Below, piece by piece: positions 5,659-12,251 of a stretch of DNA of 16,885 nt. The position numbers and the translations under genes are program-made. Source of the DNA: Nitrospirota bacterium (GTDB lineage Bacteria > Nitrospirota > Thermodesulfovibrionia > Thermodesulfovibrionales > JdFR-88); NCBI GenBank assembly GCA_021825785.1, contig JAKAGP010000005.1:1-16885 (forward strand). The letters are read 5' to 3'. Positions within the stretch are counted from its first letter, which is position 1. Each line of letters starts with the position of its first letter. The notes below the pieces were generated by a model. That model worked only from the letters and a program-made list of their open reading frames with translations, was not told the origin of the DNA and did no database searches.

Positions 5659-6564
5659 ATGACAACGCCACTTCGATTCGTCATTGTACCTAAAGTCGCC
5701 CATCCATGGTTCGACGAGGTGAACAAAGGGGCGCAGGCGCAGGCCGAAATCCTAAGCCGTGAGCTTGGGGTCGAGATTGTGGCTGACTATATGCCGCCAT
5801 CCATTTGCGATGCCGCCCAGCAGAACGCGATCCTGGAAAAGGCAGCCGGAAGCCGCCCGGGCGGCATCGCTGTAGACCCAGTTGACGCGGTGGGCCATAT
5901 GATTGCGATAAACGGCATCAGGGAGCAGGCTATCCCGGTGGTTCTTTTCGATTCACCTTCGCCGGATGCCAGCTTCACCAGTATCGGCAATAACTTTGCT
6001 GAGCAGGGGATCATTGCATCCGAGCGCCTCGCCAAGCTTATCGGGTACGCCGGCAAAGTGGCTGTGATGCAGGGATATCCCACGGCGCCAAACCACAAAG
6101 AAAGATACGAAGCCCAGATGGCTGTATTGGGGAAGTATCCCGGTATAATTATTGTAGATGGCGGCATTGACAAAGACGATATTGAGACTGCCCGCAAACA
6201 GGCTTCGGCGGTTCTCCAATTGCATCCCGATCTGAGCGGTTACTTGTGCTGCGATGCTTCCGGCCCGATAGGTATAGCAGCCGCTATCAAAAAGGCCGGG
6301 AAGACCGGCAAAGTAAAAGTGGTAGGCATGGATGGGATCAAGCCCATACTCGATGCAATTAAAGAAGGCGTGATAGAATCCTCCTCGGCAACCATTCCCA
6401 AAATGCAAGGCTCCATGTCAGTTCTGATGTTATGGCAGGCATCTCTGGGTGTTCAGATACCCCATATTATTGATACGGGCATTGACGTGATCACACAGGA
6501 CAACGTGGATATATTTCTGGCTAATGAGTCCAAGGACTCCGCATTTCAAACGGACGGCAAATAA
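5659..6564 (+). CDS. Sugar-type periplasmic-binding-protein fold, no signal peptide
   Basis: The protein is 301 aa and covers the full Peripla_BP_4 / RbsB-like type 1 binding-protein fold. Pieces include H-P-W-F-D-E-V-N-K-G-A (14-24), G-G-I-A-V-D-P-V-D-A, I-P-V-V-L-F-D-S-P-S-P, S-I-G-N-N-F-A-E-Q-G, G-K-V-A-V-M-Q-G, and V-V-G-M-D-G-I-K-P-I-L-D-A-I-K-E-G. Relatives bind ribose, galactose or similar ligands for ABC uptake or chemotaxis. The protein starts directly at the first beta strand (M-T-T-P-L-R-F-V-I-V-P-K). GAGGAGG lies 9-10 nt before the ATG, so a missed signal peptide is unlikely and the product should stay in the cytosol. No ABC transporter genes are nearby. A chemoreceptor gene with no sensor domain converges from the other side, 54 nt away. 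A role as a separate sensing subunit is inference. Confidence 0.85.
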   Translation: MTTPLRFVIVPKVAHPWFDEVNKGAQAQAEILSRELGVEIVADYMPPSICDAAQQNAILEKAAGSRPGGIAVDPVDAVGHMIAINGIREQAIPVVLFDSPSPDASFTSIGNNFAEQGIIASERLAKLIGYAGKVAVMQGYPTAPNHKERYEAQMAVLGKYPGIIIVDGGIDKDDIETARKQASAVLQLHPDLSGYLCCDASGPIGIAAAIKKAGKTGKVKVVGMDGIKPILDAIKEGVIESSSATIPKMQGSMSVLMLWQASLGVQIPHIIDTGIDVITQDNVDIFLANESKDSAFQTDGK

Positions 6565-6618
6565 TTGTTTTCACTTTTTTAATGACTGCCGCCGCGCACG
6601 CACCGCACATACCAGCGG

Positions 6619-8160
6619 TTAGCTGCCCTGCCCTATTTTATCGAGCAGGTCACAGATCTCATTCAACAGATATTCCTGTTTCTGAAGCAGATCAACGGCT
6701 TTCTGCTTGTTGCCCGCGTTGCTCTCCCTGATGGCATTTACCGCCACATCATGATAGCGCAGGTGCAATTCCTTCATTGTGCCGAAGCTGGATGAATGAC
6801 GATATTTTTCCCCGCCGCTCCTGTTCCATGCGCATACCTTGCAGGCCTCAACCGCAGGGATAATGGAAGGGTCGGTCCGTTCCCCGTTCACAACGCAGTT
6901 TCTGACCTTTCCATACATGATCCTATGGCCATCTTTAAGGGTCGTCAGCATTACGGCATCATTGCCGGTATTGAATTTAAGGGCGACGGCCCGAAGCCTT
7001 ACTATAACGCTCAGGAGGGAATTTATTTCGCTGATAATTGTCTTTGAATAGCCGTCCACTTCCTCCGCCATATGAGAAGTGCCCTCGATGTTTCTGGCAA
7101 TATCTTCCGATGTGGCGGACTGCTGTTCCACCGCACTGGCAATCTGCATAACCTGATCGCTTACATTATGCGTGGCCTGGACTATATCCTGAAGCGGCGC
7201 CCGCAGGTCTCTCATAAGGCCGGTCGCCTTGTCAACGCTCCCCGAGGCTATATTCATGGAATCCGAGGTCAGCCGGGAATCTTCCTGCACCGCGCCTATC
7301 TTATCTGAAATTTCAGCCGTGGCCCGTATGGTCCTTTCGGCAAGCTTCCTCACCTCATCAGCGACCACCGCAAAACCCCTGCCCTGCGAGCCTGCCCTTG
7401 CCGCCTCGATCGCCGCGTTCAGAGCGAGCAGGTTTGTCTGGTCGGCTATATCTTTAATTAAAATTACAATTTGGCCGATCTCACTTGTACGGCCGCTCAA
7501 TCTTTCTACCAAACCGGCCAGTTCCATAGTCGAATTTTGCACATGTGCAATGGTCTGCACAGCGTTTTCAGCTATTGCCTGACAGCTTTGGGCAATTTTC
7601 CGGGCTTCCTGCGAAGCGCTGGCGGCCGCGGAGGCGTTATTCGAAATAGAGGTTATTGTGCTGGTCATTTCCGTGGCGGCGGCGGCAACTGCGCTTGCCT
7701 GTTCCGCCTGCAGCTGTGTTTTCTCACGGGCCGTATCGGCATTTTTCCGCATGGAGTCAGAGCCGGTAATGACACCGCTGATAGCCATAACCATCTGATT
7801 GATGACATCCGCAAAATAATTTATGGTTTTGTTGACGGTTTCTTCGATCCTGCGCGCGGTTGAATCGGTGTCATTGGCGTCAATATTTATCGCCAGATTT
7901 CCGCCGCTCATTGCATTAAGCGCTTCTTCAACGCTCCGTATGGCCTTTGCGGATCTCATTATGCTCAGAATAATAGGCACCCACAGCACAACTATCAGCA
8001 GGCCGATAATACAGCTGTACATAAACAGATGCGGGCCGGCAGGCATAAAGGCCGCATCCATGCCGCCCATGCCGCCTATAAAAAAACCGCCAACGAGTCC
8101 CATCAGTCCCATCAGAGCAATTCTGTACATGATATTCAATCTAGACAAAAGCGTAACCAT
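6619..8160 (-). CDS. Methyl-accepting chemotaxis protein with C-terminal CZB-like zinc domain
   Basis: The protein is 513 aa. Two transmembrane helices (about 13-31 and 46-68) enclose only about 15 periplasmic residues, so there is no external sensor. HAMP-like sequence (about 70-125) leads into the MCP signalling coiled coil. The conserved hairpin tip is [21 protein letters not shown] (238-257), followed by [18 protein letters not shown]. The tail (about 400-505) matches the chemoreceptor zinc-binding (CZB) pattern: G-H412-R, C440-x2-C443-x-W, and H466-x3-H470. CZB domains sense zinc, pH or hypochlorite. Here the Gly usually found after the first Cys is replaced by a second Cys. ATG 8160 has GGAGGA 5 nt upstream, and the adjacent TTG is too close. 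It should signal through CheA/CheW to control motility. It converges with the binding-protein gene. Confidence 0.93.
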   Translation of the reverse strand: MVTLLSRLNIMYRIALMGLMGLVGGFFIGGMGGMDAAFMPAGPHLFMYSCIIGLLIVVLWVPIILSIMRSAKAIRSVEEALNAMSGGNLAINIDANDTDSTARRIEETVNKTINYFADVINQMVMAISGVITGSDSMRKNADTAREKTQLQAEQASAVAAAATEMTSTITSISNNASAAASASQEARKIAQSCQAIAENAVQTIAHVQNSTMELAGLVERLSGRTSEIGQIVILIKDIADQTNLLALNAAIEAARAGSQGRGFAVVADEVRKLAERTIRATAEISDKIGAVQEDSRLTSDSMNIASGSVDKATGLMRDLRAPLQDIVQATHNVSDQVMQIASAVEQQSATSEDIARNIEGTSHMAEEVDGYSKTIISEINSLLSVIVRLRAVALKFNTGNDAVMLTTLKDGHRIMYGKVRNCVVNGERTDPSIIPAVEACKVCAWNRSGGEKYRHSSSFGTMKELHLRYHDVAVNAIRESNAGNKQKAVDLLQKQEYLLNEICDLLDKIGQGS

Positions 8161-8584
8161 CAACTTCCTCCGGATATAATCAAATAATCAGACCACCAAC
8201 AGATTTTGCTGACTTGCCCAGGGCTCCTGGCTTTCTCATATAATCCACCATAAGTCAGCTATACATTTGAATTTTTCGAAAATTTATTCTTCCTCAAAAC
8301 GCACCCAGGCTCTATGCCTTCAATTTTCCGGCCGGACTACCAACTACCCGGCAGTTCATTTATAAAACCATCCCACATTGATCCCTGCTTATATGTATTA
8401 TCGATATTTAATTTACAAATCTTTAGCATTATTTTTTGACACAACGGGGAATCAGCCATGCAGACAAACCAGCCTTTTTTTAAGTATTTCTTACAGGAGG
8501 ACGGCAGGTGATAATAATCCGGGTGAAGTCCTTAGCTGCGAGAGTTAATTCTTCGATTTGCTTAAGGAAATGCGATATGAAGAT
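8161..8584. other. Intergenic region upstream of the chemoreceptor gene
   Basis: About 420 bp between the chemoreceptor start and the terminator of the next gene. It presumably holds the chemoreceptor promoter, but I could not fix a convincing -35/-10 or a flagellar sigma-28 site. A plus-strand GTG at 8508 has a good AGGAGG. Its frame runs into the terminator and then antisense to the membrane-protein gene, so it is not called. A 16-codon frame at 8458-8508 ends on that GTG. Confidence 0.4.
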
Positions 8585-8629
8585 AAAAAAAGGGGGCGTC
8601 CGGGCTAAAGAAAATCTCCGGCGCCCCCC
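8585..8629 (-). terminator. Intrinsic terminator of the triple-repeat membrane protein gene
   Basis: On the minus strand a GC-rich stem pairs 8618-8629 with 8592-8603 (GGGGGCG-CCGG against CCGG-A-CGCCCCC, one bulge). The loop is about 14 nt and a run of seven T follows (8591-8585). It lies 33 nt past the stop codon at 8663. Confidence 0.85.
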
Positions 8630-8662
8630 ATCGGGTTTTGGGAATGCTTATTTTTATTTTTT

Positions 8663-9337
8663 TCAGGCGGTGGCAGTCTTTTGCCTGCGGGCAGCGCCGG
8701 TGACCCTGTTAATTATGGTGGATTCGCTCAGCAGACTGGCAAAACCCACTGAAAGCATGGCCACAAGAGACAAGACCAGCGGGTTAATGCCCGTGAGCGC
8801 AAGGATGCCGAGTGTTACAGTGCCTATGCCTACCAGTATCTGCACACCTGATGCGGCGTAGACAGCCTCGCGCATCACCTCGCGGATGGCTTCCCTCTGT
8901 TCGGACATCTGGCTCAACAGGGCATTCGCCCGTGCCGTTGCCCCGGCCCCCAGAAGCAGCGAGGCCCCGAAAACGATGGCAGCTATCGGGGTAAGCACGA
9001 GCGGCTCAAGACCTATGAGCGCCAGCACGCCCAGAACGATGCCCGCGCTGCCGCTTATGAACTCGGTGGTTATGCCCAGACCGAATTCTCTTACGTCCAT
9101 CGGCACGCGTGCCAGCGAAAACAGGCTTGAAAACCTGGCGGTGACTGCACCACCCTCAAACAACAGTGATGCGCCAATAGCGATTGTCGCAATAGGCAGC
9201 ATCAGCATGGGGAATCTGGCCGACAGACCGACTATTGAAAGCACGACGGCCCCAATGCTGACAAAACCCTCGGCCAGGGCGCCAGCGGCCATTATTCCTG
9301 TCGATCTCCTTTCAACCAATCCTTGTGCGGTAGACAT
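8663..9337 (-). CDS. Membrane protein of three repeated hydrophobic segments
   Basis: The protein is 224 aa and very hydrophobic, with about six transmembrane helices. Three related segments are visible: about 19-70 (V-V-L-S-I-V-G-L...L-P-I-A-T-I-A-I-G-A-S-L-L), 98-138 (I-V-L-G-V-L-A-L-I-G-L-E-P-L-V-L-T-P-I-A-A-I-V-F-G-A-S-L-L) and 171-212 (V-T-L-G-I-L-A-L-T-G-I-N-P-L-V-L-S-L-V-A-M-L-S-V-G-F-A-S-L-L). Each is a helix pair ending in G-A-S-L-L or a variant. Linkers are amphipathic (for example 143-160, M-S-E-Q-R-E-A-I-R-E-V-M-R-E-A). AAAGGAGG lies about 9 nt before the ATG, so the start is secure. It is a single-gene unit, with its own terminator and a divergent gene upstream. I do not recognise the family, and transport or catalytic motifs are absent. 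Confidence 0.8.
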   Translation of the reverse strand: MSTAQGLVERRSTGIMAAGALAEGFVSIGAVVLSIVGLSARFPMLMLPIATIAIGASLLFEGGAVTARFSSLFSLARVPMDVREFGLGITTEFISGSAGIVLGVLALIGLEPLVLTPIAAIVFGASLLLGAGATARANALLSQMSEQREAIREVMREAVYAASGVQILVGIGTVTLGILALTGINPLVLSLVAMLSVGFASLLSESTIINRVTGAARRQKTATA

Positions 9338-9810
9338 TATGTGAGCCTCCTTTCATCGAATACAACCTGCCATGCGGACCAGGCCCGCACACAGGCAACA
9401 TTCGGCCCTTCAATTATCATGCTGCAGCTTGTGCCTTAATGCAGGCTTTTTGAAGGGCCCTTCCCGTTAATACGTGGTCAAGGCGTGGTCATCGGGAACT
9501 CCTTTTGGAAGATGTCTTGCTAAATGACGTCTTACCTGGTTAAATGCTATCGCCGCCATAATTCGCTGTCAAATGTGATCCATTAATGAAGGTTTTTGTT
9601 TTTGCGGCGGCCGGAGTGCTTTCATGCCGGCTAAAACGCAGACTTCGTGAAAAATGGGGGAAGGGCGTGCACGTTTCATTAATAGAAGTCCTGAGAAAAA
9701 TAAAGCTAAAACTCTGGCTTGCGTCAACGGACTGTTTCCAGTAGGATTTCGTCATGGTCTCAATTATGCACGGTTGGCGGGAAACCAGCCGCTGGAAGAC
9801 ATGAAAAACG
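9338..9810. other. Divergent intergenic region, 473 bp, repeats but no gene seen
   Basis: This region lies between the triple-repeat membrane protein (leftward) and the CPBP protease (rightward). It has a 10-bp inverted repeat (listed separately) and two CGTGGTCA copies 11 bp apart (9473-9480 and 9484-9491). The stretch 9640-9800 is moderately structured and precedes the protease gene. I checked it against remembered riboswitch cores (c-di-GMP, SAM, cobalamin) and saw no match. Confidence 0.4.
9404..9459. repeat. 10-bp perfect inverted repeat with 36-nt centre
   Basis: GGCCCTTCAA (9404-9413) is mirrored by TTGAAGGGCC (9450-9459). The centre contains its own small palindrome GCTGCAGC. It lies about 70 bp upstream of the membrane-protein start, read leftward, and could form a cruciform, a leader hairpin or a bipartite operator. 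No T-run follows in either direction. Confidence 0.5.
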
Positions 9811-10500
9811 ATGGAAAATCAGACTTTCACTCGCAAGGGAAAGCTTTTGGAGTTGCTGGTCTTTCTGTTTCTCATTCTGCCCGCGCTCGTTTCTTCTTTT
9901 TTCATTGCCGGGCACATTGCCGGCATCGGTTTTCTTTTTCTGGCCGGCTCCGTAATCCTGAGAGACCTTTCCCTTTTGTTCCTGGTGCTCTTTTTCCTAT
10001 GGCGCAATAGGGAACATCCGGCCGCCATAGGGCTCACAACCAGGGGGCTCTGGGCGGAGGCCAATATAGGCCTCTGGGTGTTCATCCCCCTCTTTTTACT
10101 CACCTCCGCCTTGGTAGGCTATCTGCACAAGGCCGGTCTGTCCGCCCCTCCCAGCCCGCTTCCTCTAAAGATTAACGGGACAGCGCAACTCCTTCTGGCC
10201 GTCCTCATGATAGCCATAGTAGCGGTTGCCGAGGAGACCATTTTCAGGGGATACCTGATATTGCGCTTAAGAGAGGTCACATCCAGCCCGGCAGCGGCCG
10301 TGGTCCTGTCAACCCTGATCTTTACCGTTGGGCACGGCTATGAAGGCCTGGCGCGGGTCGCGGCCGTCTTCGTGGTGGGCCTGGCCTATGCCCTTGTCTA
10401 CCTGTGGCGCAAGAGCCTCATCGCACCCATCCTGATGCACTTTCTTCAGGATTTCAGCGGAATTGTCCTGTTGCAGTTGATAAAACAGCATCACGGCTGA
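9811..10500 (+). CDS. CPBP-family (CAAX-type) intramembrane metalloprotease
   Basis: The protein is 229 aa, with about six to seven hydrophobic helices. All three family motifs are present: E141-E142-x3-R146 (A-E-E-T-I-F-R-G-Y), F171-x3-H175 (F-T-V-G-H) and H210-x3-D214 (M-H-F-L-Q-D-F). The Glu and His residues bind the catalytic zinc in this family, also called ABI or Rce1-like. Substrates are unknown; relatives process prenylated or small hydrophobic peptides or protect against bacteriocins. The ribosome-binding site is weak (GGAAG about 12 nt upstream). A TTG at codon 13, preceded by AAGGGA, is an alternative start. The downstream perR gene has its own promoter, so this is probably a single-gene unit. 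Confidence 0.88.
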   Translation: MENQTFTRKGKLLELLVFLFLILPALVSSFFIAGHIAGIGFLFLAGSVILRDLSLLFLVLFFLWRNREHPAAIGLTTRGLWAEANIGLWVFIPLFLLTSALVGYLHKAGLSAPPSPLPLKINGTAQLLLAVLMIAIVAVAEETIFRGYLILRLREVTSSPAAAVVLSTLIFTVGHGYEGLARVAAVFVVGLAYALVYLWRKSLIAPILMHFLQDFSGIVLLQLIKQHHG

Positions 10501-10549
10501 TACTCCCGCCGTTTCCGCTTAAGACCCCCCACATAAGAACGATGCCCTC

Positions 10550-10578
10550 TTGACAAATAATTGCTATCAATTTAGAAT
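10550..10578 (+). promoter_or_regulatory. Strong sigma-70 promoter of perR
   Basis: A perfect TTGACA (10550-10555), exactly 17 nt of spacer and TAGAAT (10573-10578, 5 of 6). The predicted transcript start is about 10584-10587, at or within 1-3 nt of the first ATG (10587). The message would be leaderless or nearly so. Confidence 0.75.
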
Positions 10579-10588
10579 GAATCTAAAT
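10570..10588. promoter_or_regulatory. PerR/Fur-type box overlapping -10 and start codon
   Basis: Seven-bp perfect arms ATTTAGA and TCTAAAT flank a 5-bp centre. The inner 15-mer (10572-10586) agrees with the Bacillus PerR box TTATAATNATTATAA at 11 of 14 defined positions. Binding here would block RNA polymerase at the -10, implying negative autoregulation. Confidence 0.65.
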
Positions 10589-11057
10589 GATGAAACAGAC
10601 ACAAGCAAAAACAAAGGCAAAAGATATCTGCAAGGAGCTTGGGCTGAAGCTCACACCGCAGAGGATGGCCATACTGGCCTATCTGGACGGCAACACCGCG
10701 CACCCCTCGGCAGAGGACATATATGGGGCGGTATCCAGGCGGTTTCCCGGCATGTCCCTGGCCACGGTTTACAACACCCTGGCTTCGCTGAGGGACAAGG
10801 GAAAGCTGCTTGAGCTGACTATAGACCCCGCGAAAAAACGATATGACCCGGACACGCGGCCCCATCATCATCTTATCTGCCTGGATTGCAGCCGCGTAAG
10901 CGACATAGACCATGTGTTCGATCTGGATGTCCCCGATTCCCTTGGCTACGAGATCACGGGGAACCACATCGAGTTCTACGGGTACTGTCCCCAATGCAAA
11001 GACAAAGATACCGCGCCCCGGCTCGCACCGGGAAGGGGACACACGAAAGAGAGATAA
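10587..11057 (+). CDS. perR: Peroxide-responsive regulator of the Fur family (PerR type)
   Basis: The protein is 156 aa. The winged helix (about 13-80) has L-K-L-T-P-Q-R (20-26), H39-P-S-A-E-D-I-Y and S-L-A-T-V-Y-N-T-L (57-65). Regulatory metal ligands match Bacillus PerR with a constant offset of two: H39, D87, H93, H95 and D106. Asp at the last position, rather than Glu, is typical of PerR rather than Fur. Structural zinc is held by C98-x2-C101 and C134-x2-C137. PerR with Fe senses hydrogen peroxide by oxidation of the two regulatory His residues and derepresses oxidative-stress genes. Two ATGs stand in tandem (10587 and 10590) with no ribosome-binding site. L-T-P-Q-R must stay near the N-terminus, so no later start fits and leaderless translation is likely. 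A small Cys-rich gene follows 34 nt downstream. Confidence 0.9.
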   Translation: MMKQTQAKTKAKDICKELGLKLTPQRMAILAYLDGNTAHPSAEDIYGAVSRRFPGMSLATVYNTLASLRDKGKLLELTIDPAKKRYDPDTRPHHHLICLDCSRVSDIDHVFDLDVPDSLGYEITGNHIEFYGYCPQCKDKDTAPRLAPGRGHTKER

Positions 11058-11091
11058 AAAAATTCAACAAGCATCAAGGAGGTAGCCAGTT

Positions 11092-11529
11092 ATGTGCCTG
11101 GACCATAAGATCGCCTGCAGCTGCGGAAAGGCCGCGGCAAGCTTTAACCTGAAAGACGACGCGATGCCCGTGGAAATAATAAGGGGCCTTTACTGCCCTG
11201 AATGTTCCGCCAACCTGGCCGTGGATGCCTCAACAATGATCGCGGACAACGGCTGGGTCATCGACTACGACATGGAGATAGCCAGGTTTGCCGCCTCATC
11301 CAGGCTGCCCAGGCGCAGCATTACCCCGGAATTTCTGTTTGATGAAGGGTACTGCACATGGAAGGGCGTCTACCCCGGAGACGTGGAGGACTCGGCAACG
11401 GAGAAGGCTGAGCTCCTGAAACTCCTCAATGAAGACCGCCAGAGGTATGTGCTTGAATTCAGGAAGTGGGCCATAGGGCGCATGGGCCGTCTGGCGGAGG
11501 CGGGCTGGAGAAAGGCCCAGGAAGCGTAA
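11092..11529 (+). CDS. Cys-rich putative zinc-binding protein downstream of perR
   Basis: The protein is 145 aa. The N-terminal 40 residues contain C2, H5, C9-x-C11 and C35-x2-C38 (G-L-Y-C-P-E-C), resembling a zinc ribbon. A single further Cys is C88. The rest is mixed, with a helical charged C-terminus (about 104-143: E-K-A-E-L-L-K-L-L-N-E-D-R-Q-R-Y). There is no signal peptide or membrane segment. AAGGAGG lies 8 nt before the ATG. It lies 34 nt after perR, ends in a strong bidirectional terminator, and is therefore probably co-transcribed and under the same PerR box. I do not recognise the family. A role in redox or metal stress is inferred from position only. Confidence 0.75.
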   Translation: MCLDHKIACSCGKAAASFNLKDDAMPVEIIRGLYCPECSANLAVDASTMIADNGWVIDYDMEIARFAASSRLPRRSITPEFLFDEGYCTWKGVYPGDVEDSATEKAELLKLLNEDRQRYVLEFRKWAIGRMGRLAEAGWRKAQEA

Positions 11530-11550
11530 CGGCATCCCCCAAAAAACTTA

Positions 11551-11593
11551 AAAAAAGAGGGCGGCGAAAAAGAAAAAGACCGCTCTCTTTTTT
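11551..11593. terminator. Bidirectional intrinsic terminator
   Basis: Arms AAAAAAGAGGGCGG (11551-11564) and CCGCTCTCTTTTTT (11580-11593) pair with one G-T wobble. Each end carries a T-run for its own direction. It serves the Cys-rich gene (rightward) and can back up the operon arriving from the right. Confidence 0.9.
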
Positions 11594-11622
11594 AAAAAAA
11601 TAAAGACCGGACTTAACCGGCC
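11594..11622 (-). terminator. Terminator overlapping the end of the PIN-domain gene
   Basis: On the minus strand GGCCGG (11622-11617), a 6-nt loop and CCGGTC (11610-11605) form a short stem with one G-T wobble. TTTATTTTTTT follows (11604-11594). The stop codon of the PIN gene is in the loop, so termination occurs immediately at the end of the hem-to-PIN operon. Confidence 0.7.
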
Positions 11623-12251
11623 TTTTCCCCTTCCTCTTCCATTTGGGAGAGGCGTTTTGTCTTCTTTATGAGGCCATCCATGTACTGCTTGAATTTCTCG
11701 GGCACCAGCCATTTTATCCCCAGCTTGTCCGCCCATTTGATTATCCCCTGGTCAGCCGACACCAGGAGCGCATTAAGCTCCATGGCCAGAAGCACCAGGT
11801 CCACGTCCTCTTTGCTGTCTATTATCCCCTCGCGCAGGGCCTCGCGGTATTTGCGCCTCAAGTCCTGCACTATTTCATCTACCTCTCTGCCCTCCGGGTT
11901 CCTGGCCGCGCGTTCGGCCAGCCTCAACCCCCGGTTCACGCGTTCCCGGATGTCCTCCACCAGCTCATAAAGCAGGTAGGCGGGGGTAGTGAGCTCCAAT
12001 TTCCTGGGAGATTTCTGGTGCAGATAAACGAACAGCTCCCCCGGGATCTTCTCCGGCTCGATAAAATTCCTGAGCTCATTGAAGATGGAAGGCGGCATAT
12101 AAAATTCAAACGCCGTCGCCTGCGCCGCAAGCTCAAGGAAGTTCTCAAGAGCCGCCGTGGGATTGGGTCCGAAGCTGCGCCTTACGTCCGGGTTCACAAA
12201 GAGGCTTGTGTCCAGGACGACGGCGCCCTTTTTAAAGCTTGCTTCTTCCAT
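11613..12251 (-). CDS. RNA ligase partner protein (PIN domain, UPF0278-like)
   Basis: The protein is 212 aa from the chosen start. It opens with the characteristic V-V-L-D-T-S-L-F-V-N-P-D-V-R-R-S-F-G (11-28) of the RNA-ligase-partner family, a PIN-domain group usually encoded with an ATP-dependent RNA ligase. Acidic PIN residues visible are D14, E59, D149/D151 and D167 (V-S-A-D-Q-G-I), consistent with a metal-dependent ribonuclease site. The middle (about 96-140) is helical and highly charged. The ATG at 12251 lies inside the end of the upstream LapA-LapB gene (20-nt overlap) and has only a weak AGG. The frame is open 48 codons further upstream, but those merely mirror the other gene. No RNA ligase gene is in the window. 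It is the last gene of the operon. An RNA repair or processing role is inferred from the family. Confidence 0.85.
   Translation of the reverse strand: MEEASFKKGAVVLDTSLFVNPDVRRSFGPNPTAALENFLELAAQATAFEFYMPPSIFNELRNFIEPEKIPGELFVYLHQKSPRKLELTTPAYLLYELVEDIRERVNRGLRLAERAARNPEGREVDEIVQDLRRKYREALREGIIDSKEDVDLVLLAMELNALLVSADQGIIKWADKLGIKWLVPEKFKQYMDGLIKKTKRLSQMEEEGEKAG

Noticed and set aside
6565..6618. Terminator between the convergent binding-protein and chemoreceptor genes
   Set aside because: Only a 5-bp stem (ACCGC/GCGGT) with no adjacent T-run is present, too weak to call.
8508..8590. GTG start with a good AGGAGG on the plus strand
   Set aside because: The frame runs through an intrinsic terminator and then antisense to a convincing membrane-protein gene. 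The ribosome-binding site alone is not enough.
9640..9800. Structured-looking leader before the CPBP protease that might be a riboswitch
   Set aside because: No conserved core of a known riboswitch class could be matched by eye. A covariance-model search would be needed.
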